DNA from: Strongyloides papillosus
Taxonomy: Eukaryota; Nematoda; Chromadorea; Rhabditida; Strongyloididae
Reading direction: 5' to 3'
NCBI GenBank assembly: GCA_005656395.1
Contig: SRSI01000010.1
Location: 930,001-994,000, forward strand
DNA: 64,000 bases
Positions within the stretch are counted from its first letter, which is position 1; each line of letters opens with the position of its first letter. A model generated the notes under the pieces. The model ran no database searches. It had not been told where the DNA came from and saw nothing but the letters and a program-made list of their open reading frames with translations. Positions 34,395 through 47,179 of the stretch are shown piece by piece. The position numbers were made by a program, and so were the translations under genes.

Positions 34395-37300
34395 TTTATT
34401 AGATTTATTAAATGATGAGTAATACAAAGAGAATTAGATAATGTTAAGAGATCAATAGAAATGAGTTTTCAGTAAAACACTTTAATATTCTGCTAAAAAA
34501 GAACTAATTGTTTTAATATGTTAGTTGTCTTTAATTATAAATTGAATTAATACACTGGCAGAAATTGATGGTTTTATTTTTACTAGAACTTTCATATAAT
34601 GTTAATTTATTATATTGTTTCCTTATAAACCATTTCTCTTGAAAAATATGGTAAATATCGATAGTTTTGAAATTCGTAAAATATTTAATATCCACAAGAT
34701 AACTGAAATGAAACCAATAACAATGATGAAAATAACGCGAATCCATATTAAAACATTCGGATAATCTTCGCTAGTTTCTTAAAGATAATAAATAGGAAAC
34801 TATGAATATATTTTCATTAAAAAAGTGTTACTTAAAAATTGTTATTTAGATAAGCATTATCTCTATATGGGATAAGTATGGTTTTGCAAAAAAAAATTTG
34901 TTAATAGTGGGATTATGAAAAGATTTTGCCTTGTATTATAAAACATTTATATGATTTAGTTTTTGAGCATTTTAATATTATTTTTAATAATTGATTAAAT
35001 AAAAGCAATATTAATTATAAACAATTTGATAAAAAAATATAATGAATGTTTGAATATTAAATTCAAATTTGTTTTTTTTATTGAAATAACATATATGAGT
35101 TTAAAGATTCAAGAGAAAATGTAAACAATTAGCGATGATGAGAATTTTTTTAAATATACATATAAATGTGCAGACAATAAAAAAATTATCAAAATCATGT
35201 TTGATAGTTTGTTATACCTGTATAACGTGCAAGTGAACCTTCTAATCGATTAAAAAGAGAAGAAATTGTATTATCAAAAATCACTTTATTAATAATTACA
35301 ACTAAACTCTATACAAAGAAATTTGTATAGTATATTTATAAATACTGTAAATTAAATTGATAATATTTATGATGTTTTGAAATAAATATAATTATTAGAC
35401 TTATTTACTTAAGTTAATTTTTAGATTTTATTGATATAACAATAGTTTGACTATATTTTAATAAAAATATATTTATATTGAAAAATGTATAAATAGTAAA
35501 ACTTGATACAATTTCAAAAGCAAAATTTTCTTTGTGTTATAAAATGTATGAATTGATTTAAAAGATTTTTATGACATATATAATGATAAATATTAATATT
35601 TTCTGTTATATAATTTATTAAAAAATTTTCATTTTGCGTCAAAGGTGAAATAAGTTTATAATTTTATTAAGTAATTGTTTAAATTAAATTATAATGATCA
35701 ACATTCATAGTTAATTGGTGATGACGACAAAACATGTTAGATAGTGATATAACATACTTTAATTTTTAATTGATAGTTTTAAGATAATTAGTTGGAGATC
35801 GTGTTTTGAATAATAGTTTAAATATCAAGTTAACGAGAAGATTAGTGCTAACAAATTGTAAAATATAATGGTAAGATTTTTATTCTTGATTGAAGGCTAT
35901 TATAATTTAAAGGAAAAATAAATTATTAAGATTTTTATTATATATAGAGACATTAAATTTCTAATATAATTGCATATTTACATACATACTCTTATCATAA
36001 TCTTTTTTTTCTCTACCTAAATAGGCTTTTAAAAATTTTAATATATTATTAAAAATTATATCTTATTCTCTTATCTAGTTAGTATCAAATATAATAATCT
36101 AAAATAGCAAAAGATTGTGAACTATAATTTTTTAGATAAATTTTGTTAAAAATAGAAAGCAATGATTTTTTAGTCATAATTATTAAAGGTTAGATTACTT
36201 AGTTATAATATCAAATGATATTTGTAATAAATTAAATTTAACATTTTTAAATTATTTAATATATTAGAACAATTAAAGAAATTTAATTTTTTTTAGTCTT
36301 TTTCTGTTTATTGAAAAAGATAAAATTTAATCCGAATATAAAGATGTCTTAAAGAAATGCAAATAATTTTCACGATTCATTCTTACATCGCAATACTATT
36401 ATATGTAGACATATAGTCGAAAATGAAAAGGTAAAATGAAAAATCTGTAATTTTAAAGAGTGAAGTTAAGATACTCGGAAAGTGAGAAGAGTTAATTTGT
36501 TTTAAGTTCAGTTTGGTAAAAAAATTATATATTTTAATGATATACGTTTAAAGTAAATAATTATATCTTTAAAAATTGATTTTGGTATATCAATAAAAAA
36601 ACATGATAACGACAAATTAGTTCTTAAAGTATAACTAAAAAATATGATAAATAAAATATACAAAATAAATAATTATCAAATAATATTTATAATATTGTAA
36701 TGTAAATATTTAAATTGATAAATCATAGAAATAAAAATAAACTTTTAAAAAAATTTTATAATTAGTAAATTAGATAAGAAGTTACTTATATTTGAGTTTA
36801 TCTTTCCAAAAGTGTGTCTTTTTTCAAAGATAGTCATTAAAAAATAAAACATTGAATAAAAAGGGAAGTTAAAATATCAACAAAAAATAATTTTTAACCC
36901 AAATTATAATGTGATTCTTACTTCAATGGAGGGTGATAAAGAAATTTATTGTTAATATAATAATTAAAGAAATGATGTCATATAATAAAAACCAAAAGTT
37001 TTTCATTATCTTAAAAATTTATAACTTTATCATAATCATCCCTTACGTACAAGAGTAGTTGAAAAATTGAATATGTATTGCAAAACTAAGGTCTATCGAT
37101 ACTTACACATTTGCAGATACATAACATTTTTTATAAATTTATTTTTTTAAAACTTTTAAAATTTCGTTGATCATAAAATTTTAACATACTATATAATAAA
37201 TATTTTTTGATACTTCAAAAATTTTACTAAAAACTTTATAAATACTTACAATAAAAATAATGACATTTATCATTTTTCAAAAGAATATTATATGAAAAAA

Positions 37301-40300
37301 GTATAATTATAATGAGATAAATTAAATTATCGATATTACGTGGATTTAATATTTTTAATATCTTTAATTTTTTACAAGAAAAATTATAATTTCAGTTACA
37401 TAAAAATTTCAATTGTTAGCATATAATAAATATTCTTACAAAAATAATATTTAATGTGTACATTTTGTTAAAATATAATTAACCAGATCAAAAAACTTGC
37501 TTTTGTTTCATAAACTTATCTAATAATTTCAAGAAGAATTCTAATTTCTAAAACTTTTCTTTAATTAAAATGCCATTTATTATTATTTTTAAAAGCTAGT
37601 ACAAAAATAACATAGTTGTGTTTATATATAAAAACAGTCGCAATGTTAATCAATTTTTAAAAAGTTCATTATCCCGTCTTTATTAGATTGGATACTTAAT
37701 CAAACTATATTTAAAAGCTTGTAATGATATTAAAATATTTATTTATAATATTTTAATTTTTTTATATAACTAATTAAATATAATTATTATGAAATTAAAT
37801 AATTATGAGAAAATTTTAAAAAATGTTTATACTAGTAGTTAGGTATTAATTGCACAAAAGTATACTAAGTGATATTCACTTTTTATATATCGATAACAGA
37901 TTTTTAAAATTAAAACTTTATATTATACAAATTAAAAAAAAATTTTTCACCTTGAAAAAGATTTTGTTTTAATATGCAAACATAATATTAATTTTTGTTG
38001 CTTAGAAATAATAATATTCAACTACAACAAATTATTAATTTATATACATAGTGTTTTATAAGAAATATACTGACTTTAAAACTCAATAACTTTTTTTATT
38101 CTTCATATTTTTAAATAATTTTATCAACAACTTGTAACCAATATTCTAGAAATATACATAGTATAAGATCATATATAAATAAATCACTAGGCTATGTTAG
38201 AAAATACTGAAAATTTTTGTAACATTTATCATAAAATAGAAACACAATTAAATGTTTTAAAATTCTTTTATGCTTTAAATATTTTACTAAAAAATAAGGA
38301 CAAATAATAAAATTTTATTTTTATTTAACTATATTTCCTAAGATAAATTTTTATTTTTTGTTAATATAACTTTATTTTACTTTAATTTAAAAACTATTTT
38401 ATATTAGTTTCGTTAAAAATACATTTTTTAAATGTAAATATCAATAACATGCCTTAATAATCGTTAACGCTTATGATTTAATGTTATTTGTATTTCTAAA
38501 AGTTAAACTATCAGATGAGTTTAGAGTAATTAAAAATATAAAAAAAATTATAAGAGTTATTAAAATTTAATGACAGTATATTTCTTACAATGCATCCTAT
38601 ATAAAATATATATTGCAAGGAGAATACCTATTTCACTATTGAATAAAAACATGCATATATTTAGAAAATGGACATTATAGATATATGTTAATAGAGATTG
38701 TAATAAAAATTTATGCATTAATAATGATGCAACATTGTGTAAATTAGCATGAATTTCATAAAATAATTTATTTAATTTTAAATGGCTTTTTAGAAAATTA
38801 GAAAATAAAGTAAAAGCTTCAAGTTATAGAATGTTTAAATATCAAAAAAAAATATTACAAAGAAAAGTGAAATAAATTCATTTTTCTACTATAACCGAGG
38901 AATGTAATATAACCAAAAAATATAAAACTTTAGTCTCCTAATATAGCTCAATATTTTATACGATTTAAAAAAGATACATAAATGTTGTGTAGTCTTGAAA
39001 GTTAATTAAAAATACTCTTAATTATAACCAATTTTCTTTTTATTATAACGTAAAAAAGAAATTATAAAATTTCTACTTTAGAATTAATTAAGAAATTAAA
39101 TAAAATTTTTTTTACATAAATGAATTTTTTACAAATAGAAGGATAAAGTTCTATAAAAATTTAATAAAAAGATTTCAAGAAACTAATACATTAAAGCTAT
39201 GAAATCTTGAAATAATTATATAAATATTATATTCATTACAACATATTTTAGTACAAATTAAATTTAAAAAAAAATATTTTATATTGACTAAACAGACAGC
39301 TATATAGTTTCACTGGTAGTTTTGTTGCAATTATTTAACCTATTTACATACTAATTTTCTAATCTTTCAAACTTTACAAAAATTTAAACTTAAAAACTAT
39401 AGCTATAGCAAACATTCCATTTTTTCTTTTTACTATCACTAAATTTAAATTGGTAAAAGAAAAAGTGATTTAAGCTATATAAAAGCACATAGAGAGGAAA
39501 ATTTTTATATTTTCTAGACTATTGATAAAAGAATAGTTGTTTATATGTCTTTTCATCTTTATACATGCATTTATACTGGCTAAAATTTATTTTTAAGGCT
39601 TGTGCCATTATATATTGAAAGTGTATAAAAATATAAAAAATCTGCACTTTTAGTAACACTTAACTAAAAATTGATATTTTTTACTTGTATATAATTGAAG
39701 TATCATGACAATCTAGTAATATAACTGTTAATATATAAAATATAGGTTTATTTAAAATGGACTTGAATAAATGCTTTAAGTCATACTTGTAAATTTCATT
39801 TACAATAATATTATGTTTTTTATTTGAAATTTTATGGGGAATAGTATTAATAATTATATGTACTTCATATTATTTATAAGATGCCATTTCATATCTTCAT
39901 ATGATATACGACATTCTATGGAGCATAACAATAGTTGTTATGGTAGTAAAAATTGAGAAAAAAAACAAATACACATATAAGGAAATGTTTCTTAAATATA
40001 TTTATAATTTTACACATATAATCAATGAAATATGTTTATTTATATGAAAGTAGTTTTATAATTTGTTTTTTTATTGAAATAATACAGGATATATTTTTTT
40101 AAAAACATTGTTATAAAAATTGTAACACTTTAATTGTAAATATATATTGTGATTTTTTAATAAATATGAAATAATAGAAAAATGTATACTATCCATATGG
40201 AATATAATCTTTGTTGCCTTAAAAATGATACTTCCAGTATTTTAAAAATAATGGTTGTTTGCCAAGAAAATAATTTCCCTTTCGTAAATTAAACTATGCA

Positions 40301-41825
40301 TTCTATGAAATAATATTCTATGTTACAAGAATATCTCATGGACCATTTAATTCCGTATACTCAAATTGAAAATGCAAAAAATATATATATTCTAACGTAA
40401 TGGATTCAAAGTAATATAGTAATAATTTAATAATAATAACACTAAAGGTATTAAATGTGTTAATGTACTAGAAATTTAGTTAACCATTATAATAAAATAT
40501 AATTATTTTTATCAAAAGAACATATAAACAAACTCAATACAATTAATAGTTGTAATATATAGTTCAGTAAAACTGAACATAAATTACATAAAATTAATTA
40601 TAAGAAAATATGCATGATTGAAATAAATGTCAAAATTATATTTTTTCTGTTTAAATACATTAATTCATAACATAATATTTATGTAGCATAAACTGAGACT
40701 ACAAATCAATCAACGTATAAAAAATATTTTAGATATTCAGTTAGAAGCAATAAAATAATATCTAAAAAGATGTCCATTATATTTTTGTGGCTAAAAAATT
40801 TAATTTTAAAAGCTTAAACTCAATAAAATTTATACAATTATTTTTACATTATGCCACAAAAATAATTGTCAATGAAATATTATTAAGTCTTTTTTTACAA
40901 TTAATTTTAGTTTATAATACAGTAATTAAATACCGATATATTTAAAATTGATAATATTTTTTGGTAATTAGATTATGATTGTAAACCACCAAAAAATATA
41001 AGAATAAAAAAAAATTATTAAATTTTTTACTGATAAATAAACAAATTAATCAATTTTAATTATTATATCGAGAAATAATCTTGTTTTAAACAAAAAATAT
41101 TTAATTAGTAAATAACTACAATAACATTTTCGACAAGTATAATAAAGGTTTAAGTTTTAGTGTAAAATTAATTAAAAAAATTTTTTATAGTAGTCAAATG
41201 TATTCTCAATGTAGATATAAATTTATCAATTTGACGATTTTTTATTTTAAAGTTTGAAGATAAAATAATAATTATCAATAAATATTCAATAAAGGTACAT
41301 GATGTTTTATGTTGAAGTTAATTTCTACAAACTAACGCTTAACTTTCACTTCAATTTTGATAATTAAAAAAATAGACTCAACAAATAAATTAATTTAATT
41401 ATACAGAATTTATTATAAGCATGAAATAACTTTATAGGAAATTGTATTATGAAATGGAATAGTTTTGAGGATTAAAAGCCAAATATTGATATCAATTTAT
41501 ATTTACACTTTCAAGGGAAACTTATTATACAAATTCCAAATAATACGAAAATTTCTCTAGCAATTTATGGATAACAAAAAACCAAGAAATTCATGTCAAT
41601 TTTGGAATTATTTATACATAAAATTAATTTCTAGATCAATATCAATTCCAGAAAGCGTAAACTGATTTGTCGTAGTTTCTATATAAAATTCTTAATCAAT
41701 TACATAAATACTTCTAACAAGGTTCAACATAAAGCAAAATTAACAAACCAAATAATTATAGCAAAATATTTTTTAATATATAAAAAGCTTTATTAATCGC
41801 AAAATGTTAAATAGTATGCTTATAA
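34395..41825. other. 7.4-kb gene-free region upstream of the bZIP gene
   Basis: No coding sequence with support in either strand. A 71-codon frame at 34531-34746 (minus) starts with ATG 137 bp upstream of the bZIP ATG but looks random. Small inverted repeats were seen at 39924-39942 (CATAACA/TGTTATG) and 40562-40578 (GTTCAGT/ACTGAAC with AAA loop). The block is uniformly AT-rich. Given the compact gene spacing elsewhere, it may be regulatory DNA for the bZIP gene, or simply repeat-poor filler. Confidence 0.5.
41789..41794 (-). terminator. AATAAA polyadenylation signal of CCT5
   Basis: AATAAA on the minus strand, 32 bases after the CCT5 stop codon. Confidence 0.6.
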
Positions 41826-43510
41826 TTAATATCCCATGCCATGTTCTTCCTCTGGAATTCTGACGTCATCAATTTTCAAAATCATGCGAACAACTTGAGC
41901 TGCCAATGAGATTTGCTCTTTCTTTGATAACAAAGTTTCAATAACATTAAGAGATTTCATATCATTTGTGCCATTGTACAATGCGTCAACTCCTAACCGT
42001 GGGTTTTTCTCAGCAATTTGTTGAGCACGCAATTGTGTAACGGTATCAATAGGGGATAAACCAGAGTTAGAAGCCAATGTCATTGGAATTGATTCAAGTG
42101 CTTCGGCAAAAGCTTTGTAAGCATACTGCTCAAGACCACTAATCTTATCTGCTTCCTCTGAAACAGCAATAGCACATGCCAACTCGGCAGCTCCACCTCC
42201 ATACACAATGCGATTGTCTTTAATAAGATTTCTAACAACACACATAGAATCATTAAGAGCTCTCTTAGCTTCATCAATCATTATTGTGTTTGCTCCTCTC
42301 AAAAGAATAGTGCAAGCCCTAGTATCGGGGCATCCTTCAATAAATAACATAGATTCTTTCATTGTACCGTATGTTACTTCTCTTACGGTCCCAGCGAAAC
42401 CTAACTTCTCGGGTGAAAGCTCACTAAATCTTGGAACAATTCTTCCTTTCGTGGCAATAGCAATAAGTTCAATTTCGGGTCCACCAACCCAACGAACAGC
42501 AGGAAGCTCATTGGCATAAAGAAGATGGGTAGCTTCGTCATCGAAACCCCATTGGCAAATAGCAAGCGTAGCACCAGAATTTTTAACATCTTTTATCATA
42601 TTAAGAAAAACATCCACTTCATACTGACGAAGTTTTTTGAAGTCTTCGGCGGTTCCAATGTCAAGCTTATGTTTAATTTTTGGTTTTGGTGGCTCAAATG
42701 GACATGTCAAAATAGCAATTTTAACATCATTGATTTCCTTTGGCATTTGTGGATGAGCCATTCCTTTTTCAAGAACTATCCCTTTAACTAGAGTACTATC
42801 TTCGAGTTTTCCACCAACTTTACCTTGGATTTTGATGAGATCGAAATTGACGTCGCGTGAAGCCATATCAGCAACGGTCAAAACAGCATCTACAGACATC
42901 TCGGCAAATTGTCTGTGTGATTTATTGACAATTTTCGATCCAAGAGAAGTCATAGCACTTTTGATTAGAGCTTCTCTATCTGATACATCAAATTCTTCAG
43001 CAATTTTATCTAATGTTTCAAGAGCCTTTTTACAGGCAAGATCATAACCATCGGCAATTTTAAGGGGATGTATACCTTTGTCTAAGAGTTGTTCCGCTTG
43101 TTGAAGCATTGCACCAGCCATAACAACGACACCTGTTGTTCCATCACCAATTTCAGCATCTTGAGCTTTGGATAATTCAACTAATAACTTAGCAATATGA
43201 TGTTCAACATCCATCTTGTCCATGATTGTAGCTCCATCGTTTGTGATTGTTACATCACCATCAGGATTGACAAGCATTTTGTCAAATCCTCTTGGTCCAA
43301 GAGATGATTTTACAATTCCGGCTACAGCACGGGCAGCAAGAATATGTGACTAAATTAGAAGGATTTGTTTATTAAGAAATTAAATTTTGCTCTTACTTTT
43401 AAAGCTTCAATTCCTGTGAGCCTCTTCTGCTTCTCCTGCTCCCTCATTAGAATAAAAGGTTGCCCTGATTCATCAAAAATCAATTGCATTTGATTTTCAA
43501 CTCCTGCCAT
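41826..43510 (-). CDS. cct-5: T-complex chaperonin subunit epsilon (CCT5)
   Basis: One of the eight subunits of the cytosolic TRiC/CCT ring that folds actin and tubulin using ATP. Exons 43510-43397 and 43349-41826 (47-nt intron) give 545 residues; human CCT5 has 541. The N-terminus [20 protein letters not shown] and the epsilon-specific [14 protein letters not shown] with [23 protein letters not shown] fix the subunit. ATP-binding motifs TNDGATIM and [12 protein letters not shown] are intact, as is [15 protein letters not shown], and the C-terminus is short and acidic. TTTTTTAG ends 12 bases before the ATG (about 43523), a likely spliced-leader acceptor. Third-position G+C is higher than in most neighbours, as expected for a highly expressed gene. 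VPS53 lies 366 bp upstream on the same strand. Confidence 0.97.
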
Positions 43511-43876
43511 AGTTGCCAATCGCTAAAAAAATCCGACGTTATGATTAGAATTTTAATGATATTAAAAAAAATAAAAGTAAAGATAAGGATACGATTAAAA
43601 CCACTTATTAAAATCAATAGCCAACAGATGAGTGACTTTTATACTTTATCGTGTCTAGTACTTTCTAGAACAATTCAAAATACAATTAATTTTTAAAAAG
43701 ATGATTAACAAAGAAAAAGAAAGCAGAGAGGAAAATGGTGTCGGGATACCAAAGTTTATTATAAAAGAAAAGAGTTGCAAGACTTATTAGAAACTTAACA
43801 AAATGTTTAAAAATATTTCGTCTACCCTTCTTATTGTGAAATTTTAAAATTTACAATATTTATTAATTACAATTAT
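43511..43876. other. 366-bp spacer between VPS53 and CCT5
   Basis: Both flanking genes read leftward. A purine-rich tract (AAAGAAAGCAGAGAGGAAAA, ~43716) and the CCT5 acceptor are present. An open plus-strand stretch at 43484-43696 is not credible. It is short enough for either a promoter or an operon gap. Confidence 0.5.
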
Positions 43877-46252
43877 TTACAATTTCTTGACTAATTTCTC
43901 TAGTTTTTTCATACTTGAATCTCCTAGATTTTCCAATGTTATTTCTGCAACTTTGTCAATTGTTTTTGATACGTTGGCAGCAATTGGCGAATTATCTGTT
44001 GGCGATTCAGTTGTTGTCATAGTTTCAATCTTCGAACGATACAAAGATATAATAGGTGCTTGTTCTGATCGTTTCATTGACCTCATATCTAAGATTTTTT
44101 GTAATTCTGTATATTCTGATTCAGGTAATAGTCTTATATAATCATCAACAAAGTCCTCATTATTCTTCAAAGGCTGGATTACAACTTTAAGAACCATTTC
44201 TGCTTTTGTCAAAGTTTTTGTAACTGTTGTTATGTACATTGTTGGTGGTTTAACTTGTACAATACTTCCAACGGATGGCATTGTTAAAAGAAATGTTTTT
44301 AAAGAATGAGTGTCTAACAATAGTTGTTCAGCACCTGTTATAGAAATTGGTTTACATCTAAAAATTACTCCGAGATATTTATTAACCATTTGTGTCACTA
44401 GCTTCAGACAAAAATGAGCAAAATATTTTCTGAGGTCTGTAAAATAATCACGAAGGATCGGTATTTTTTCTGTTAAATAATTTTTTAATGTCATTATGAA
44501 GGGACTTTCATCTCCTACACTCTTAATTTTAGACCAGTCCTTCTTAATCATTTCATGAAATATACTTTCACAGAAAAGCTCAATATCTGTAACTAATACC
44601 AAAAGTGCTTTGTTAGATATTCCATAAAATAATTCAACCTCATTAGTAAAATCAATTGTTTCAATTCTTTGTTTTAACTTATCTTGCAATTGTAATGTTG
44701 TTTCGGCACACCAATCAGCAGTTGCTAGCAAACAACAGACAAAGAACTGTTGGTCGTAATTTAATCGTTGAGAGGTATCATCTCTTATGAAATGAGGAAA
44801 CAAACTTGCTGTAGCAGACAAATTATTCCATGAACTGTCTTTAGGCAGGAAAGCAGTAATACAATCATTTGCATATTTTTGAAGACAATTTTTAAATATA
44901 TCAACTAATTTCCATAATAAAGCATCTGGATCAGCACATAGCTTTGTGGAGTCTGTTATGATTTTCTTTAGCAGTAAAAATACATCGGCACTAGAGCTCA
45001 GGGAATGAGCAGTTGTGCTAGTTTGTCGAATTGGCCTTTCAGATCCATTCCTAATTTTACTTGAACATTCATCCAGAAACTCTACAAGTTTTTTATTTTG
45101 AGCTGCAACATATATATCAATAAAATCATCAAATACTTTCCAAATAATTTTATCAAAATTATAGTTATCTTTAGCGGGAAATCTTTTACATAATAAACTC
45201 TCAAAACTTTTAGTATGATTTATACTATGCATGAGAAGTTTCCAGTCTATTTCCATTCTTCTTCGTTGCATAAGACGACATAATGAATTTCTTGTTCGAT
45301 CACAAAATTCCTTTGTCAGACGTCTTCCAATTTCCCATTGTGGAGGAAAAATTTTCATTTGTATTAGTCTTTCAAAATCAGTCAATTTCCTTACAAACCA
45401 AATATATCTTTCATTTATCTTATCAAGCCAGGCAATTGACTCAGATTCTGCGTAGAGAACACAATATTCTGAAAGTTGTAAATCAATAAACCATTTCCAA
45501 AAATTTTCTTCCACATGATTATTTAAAACAGCTGCTATTCTACACATATCCGCTGTTGTTTGATTAAGAATTCCTTTCTGAAAGACTGTTTTCAAATCAT
45601 TACTAAGTTGGTCAGATATGTCATTTTTTATCTGAACAACTTTATCCGATAAAATTTTAATCTGCTCGATATCTTGATAATCATTAAATAATTCTAGCAC
45701 ATTTAACACTGCTGGAAGTTGACTAGCAATATCTGAATATTTTTTATCAGGTATCCATAATGATAATGAATTGACACCGGACAACAAAATTTGCAAGTGA
45801 TGTAAAGTTGTTATGGATGAAGTTAAATTTCTCTTTGCCACGTCAAGTTGTTTTATATCTCTAGTCATCTCATGGACACTTAGTTCAGAATTTTGAGTTT
45901 TGCTTCTTATAGAACGGATCTTTCTTTCTAAATCGATCATTGCTGTTTGTATTTGAATTAATGCATCATTACCATCCAATTCTATCTGTCCATGAGATTC
46001 AACAAGTTCAGCTAATTCATTATCAATGTCATCTATTTCTTTGCCAACAGAAAAAATAATGTTGTCTAGTTGTGATAGCGATTGCTCTGTTGGAAAGAGT
46101 TTATTTATGTGGTCAGTTAAGTCTAAATTCGGTTTGCAAAACTCAGATGTACACATTTCATTAATTAACAAATTTGTTGCTAAAGACATGCTTTGTTTTG
46201 GTGTTTCAAAATCATTATCAAATGAATGTTCTTTTACTGGAGAAGAATTCAT
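43877..46252 (-). CDS. vps-53: VPS53, GARP/EARP tethering-complex subunit
   Basis: Tethers endosome-derived vesicles at the trans-Golgi network (GARP) and recycling endosomes (EARP). Single uninterrupted exon of 791 residues (human isoforms 699-832). The N-terminal Vps53 region is highly conserved: HINKLFPTEQSLSQLDNIIF, DGNDALIQIQTAMIDLERKI, then VHEMTRDIKQLDVAKRNLTSSITTLHHL, a long coiled coil that in the family binds the other tether subunits. The C-terminal half is helical, with RLLPESEYTELQKILDMRSMKR near the end. No signal peptide or membrane segment; peripheral membrane protein. A 2.4-kb intronless gene is consistent with the low intron density here. It is divergent from rps-12. Confidence 0.95.
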   Translation of the reverse strand: MNSSPVKEHSFDNDFETPKQSMSLATNLLINEMCTSEFCKPNLDLTDHINKLFPTEQSLSQLDNIIFSVGKEIDDIDNELAELVESHGQIELDGNDALIQIQTAMIDLERKIRSIRSKTQNSELSVHEMTRDIKQLDVAKRNLTSSITTLHHLQILLSGVNSLSLWIPDKKYSDIASQLPAVLNVLELFNDYQDIEQIKILSDKVVQIKNDISDQLSNDLKTVFQKGILNQTTADMCRIAAVLNNHVEENFWKWFIDLQLSEYCVLYAESESIAWLDKINERYIWFVRKLTDFERLIQMKIFPPQWEIGRRLTKEFCDRTRNSLCRLMQRRRMEIDWKLLMHSINHTKSFESLLCKRFPAKDNYNFDKIIWKVFDDFIDIYVAAQNKKLVEFLDECSSKIRNGSERPIRQTSTTAHSLSSSADVFLLLKKIITDSTKLCADPDALLWKLVDIFKNCLQKYANDCITAFLPKDSSWNNLSATASLFPHFIRDDTSQRLNYDQQFFVCCLLATADWCAETTLQLQDKLKQRIETIDFTNEVELFYGISNKALLVLVTDIELFCESIFHEMIKKDWSKIKSVGDESPFIMTLKNYLTEKIPILRDYFTDLRKYFAHFCLKLVTQMVNKYLGVIFRCKPISITGAEQLLLDTHSLKTFLLTMPSVGSIVQVKPPTMYITTVTKTLTKAEMVLKVVIQPLKNNEDFVDDYIRLLPESEYTELQKILDMRSMKRSEQAPIISLYRSKIETMTTTESPTDNSPIAANVSKTIDKVAEITLENLGDSSMKKLEKLVKKL

Positions 46253-46711
46253 TTTACATTAAATAAACAATATTTTAAAGAAATCTTAAATACATAGATA
46301 AGAAAAATACTTTTTATTCTATAAAAATCAATTACATGAGAAAGTATGAATAATAATAATATATAAATTAAATGCACTTGAAAACAATAATTACATTACT
46401 TCATTATAAAAACTATAAAAGAAATGTTTCTAAAACAAAATAGATACGAGACAAAAATATGAGAGATATGACATTTTCTCTCGAAGAATGACGTGCACTC
46501 AAAAGAAATAAAATACCAATATCTCCTAAAACGAATACAGTATTGAGGTAAACAACATTTTAAATATTATATTTTAATATTCATAGATTTATAGGTGAAA
46601 TTTATTTATTTTTATAATTTTTTGGCAATTAAAATTTTTTTAAAATTTTTTAATTCAAATTAATTAATATTTTTATAAAAATTTTTAGGTTTTCGAGGAT
46701 TACTGTTTATA
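46253..46711. other. Divergent promoter between VPS53 and RPS12
   Basis: 459 bp shared by the two divergent genes. An island of higher G+C at 46440-46510 contains CGAGA...TCTCG and a GAGAG/CTCTC pairing with short loop. ATTTTTAG ends at 46688, 23 bases before the RPS12 ATG, a likely spliced-leader acceptor. Confidence 0.5.
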
Positions 46712-47179
46712 ATGGAAGACCAAGTTCAACAAAACGTAGGAGAAGCCTCTACCCAGATGGACATCAATGAGGCTGTCAAAAGAGCTTTGAAATCAGCATA
46801 CTATGCCGATGGACTTTCACGTGGACTTCATGAAGCTGCCAAGACTTTAGATAAGTAGGTTTTTATTTTTCATATTTTTAAATATATCATATCTATTAGG
46901 GTCGCTGGTCATTTCTGTGTTCTCGCTGAATCCTGTGACGAGCCAATGTATGTTAAGCTCGTTGAAGCTCTTTGCCATGAACATTCAATTCCATTGATCA
47001 AGGTTAACAATAAAGCCATACTTGGGGAATGGGTAGGACAATGTAAGTATGACAAAGATGGAAAAGCCAGAAAAGTAGTTGGATGCAGTTGCGCTGTCGT
47101 CAAGGACTATGGCCGTGATGAAGAAGCTGCTAAAGTTCTTCGTGACTACTTTGCCACTCAAAAGAAAATGGCTAATTAA
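46712..47179 (+). CDS. rps-12: 40S ribosomal protein S12 (eS12)
   Basis: Component of the small ribosomal subunit. Exons 46712-46854 and 46900-47179 (45-nt intron, phase 2) give 140 residues; human RPS12 has 132. Matching stretches: [26 protein letters not shown], then [41 protein letters not shown], and [11 protein letters not shown] near the C-terminus. It has the L7Ae/L30e-like fold of the family. G+C-ending codons are frequent, as expected for a ribosomal protein in a very AT-rich genome. Acceptor TTTTTAG 23 bases upstream of ATG. Poly(A) signal proposed at 47435. Confidence 0.98.

Noticed and set aside
34531..34746. 71-codon minus-strand frame upstream of the bZIP gene
   Set aside because: No recognisable domain or splice site linking it to the gene; length expected by chance in AT-rich DNA.
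39924..40578. Short inverted repeats CATAACA/TGTTATG and GTTCAGT/ACTGAAC
   Set aside because: Seven-base stems are frequent by chance in several kilobases of AT-rich DNA; no flanking duplications or conserved context.
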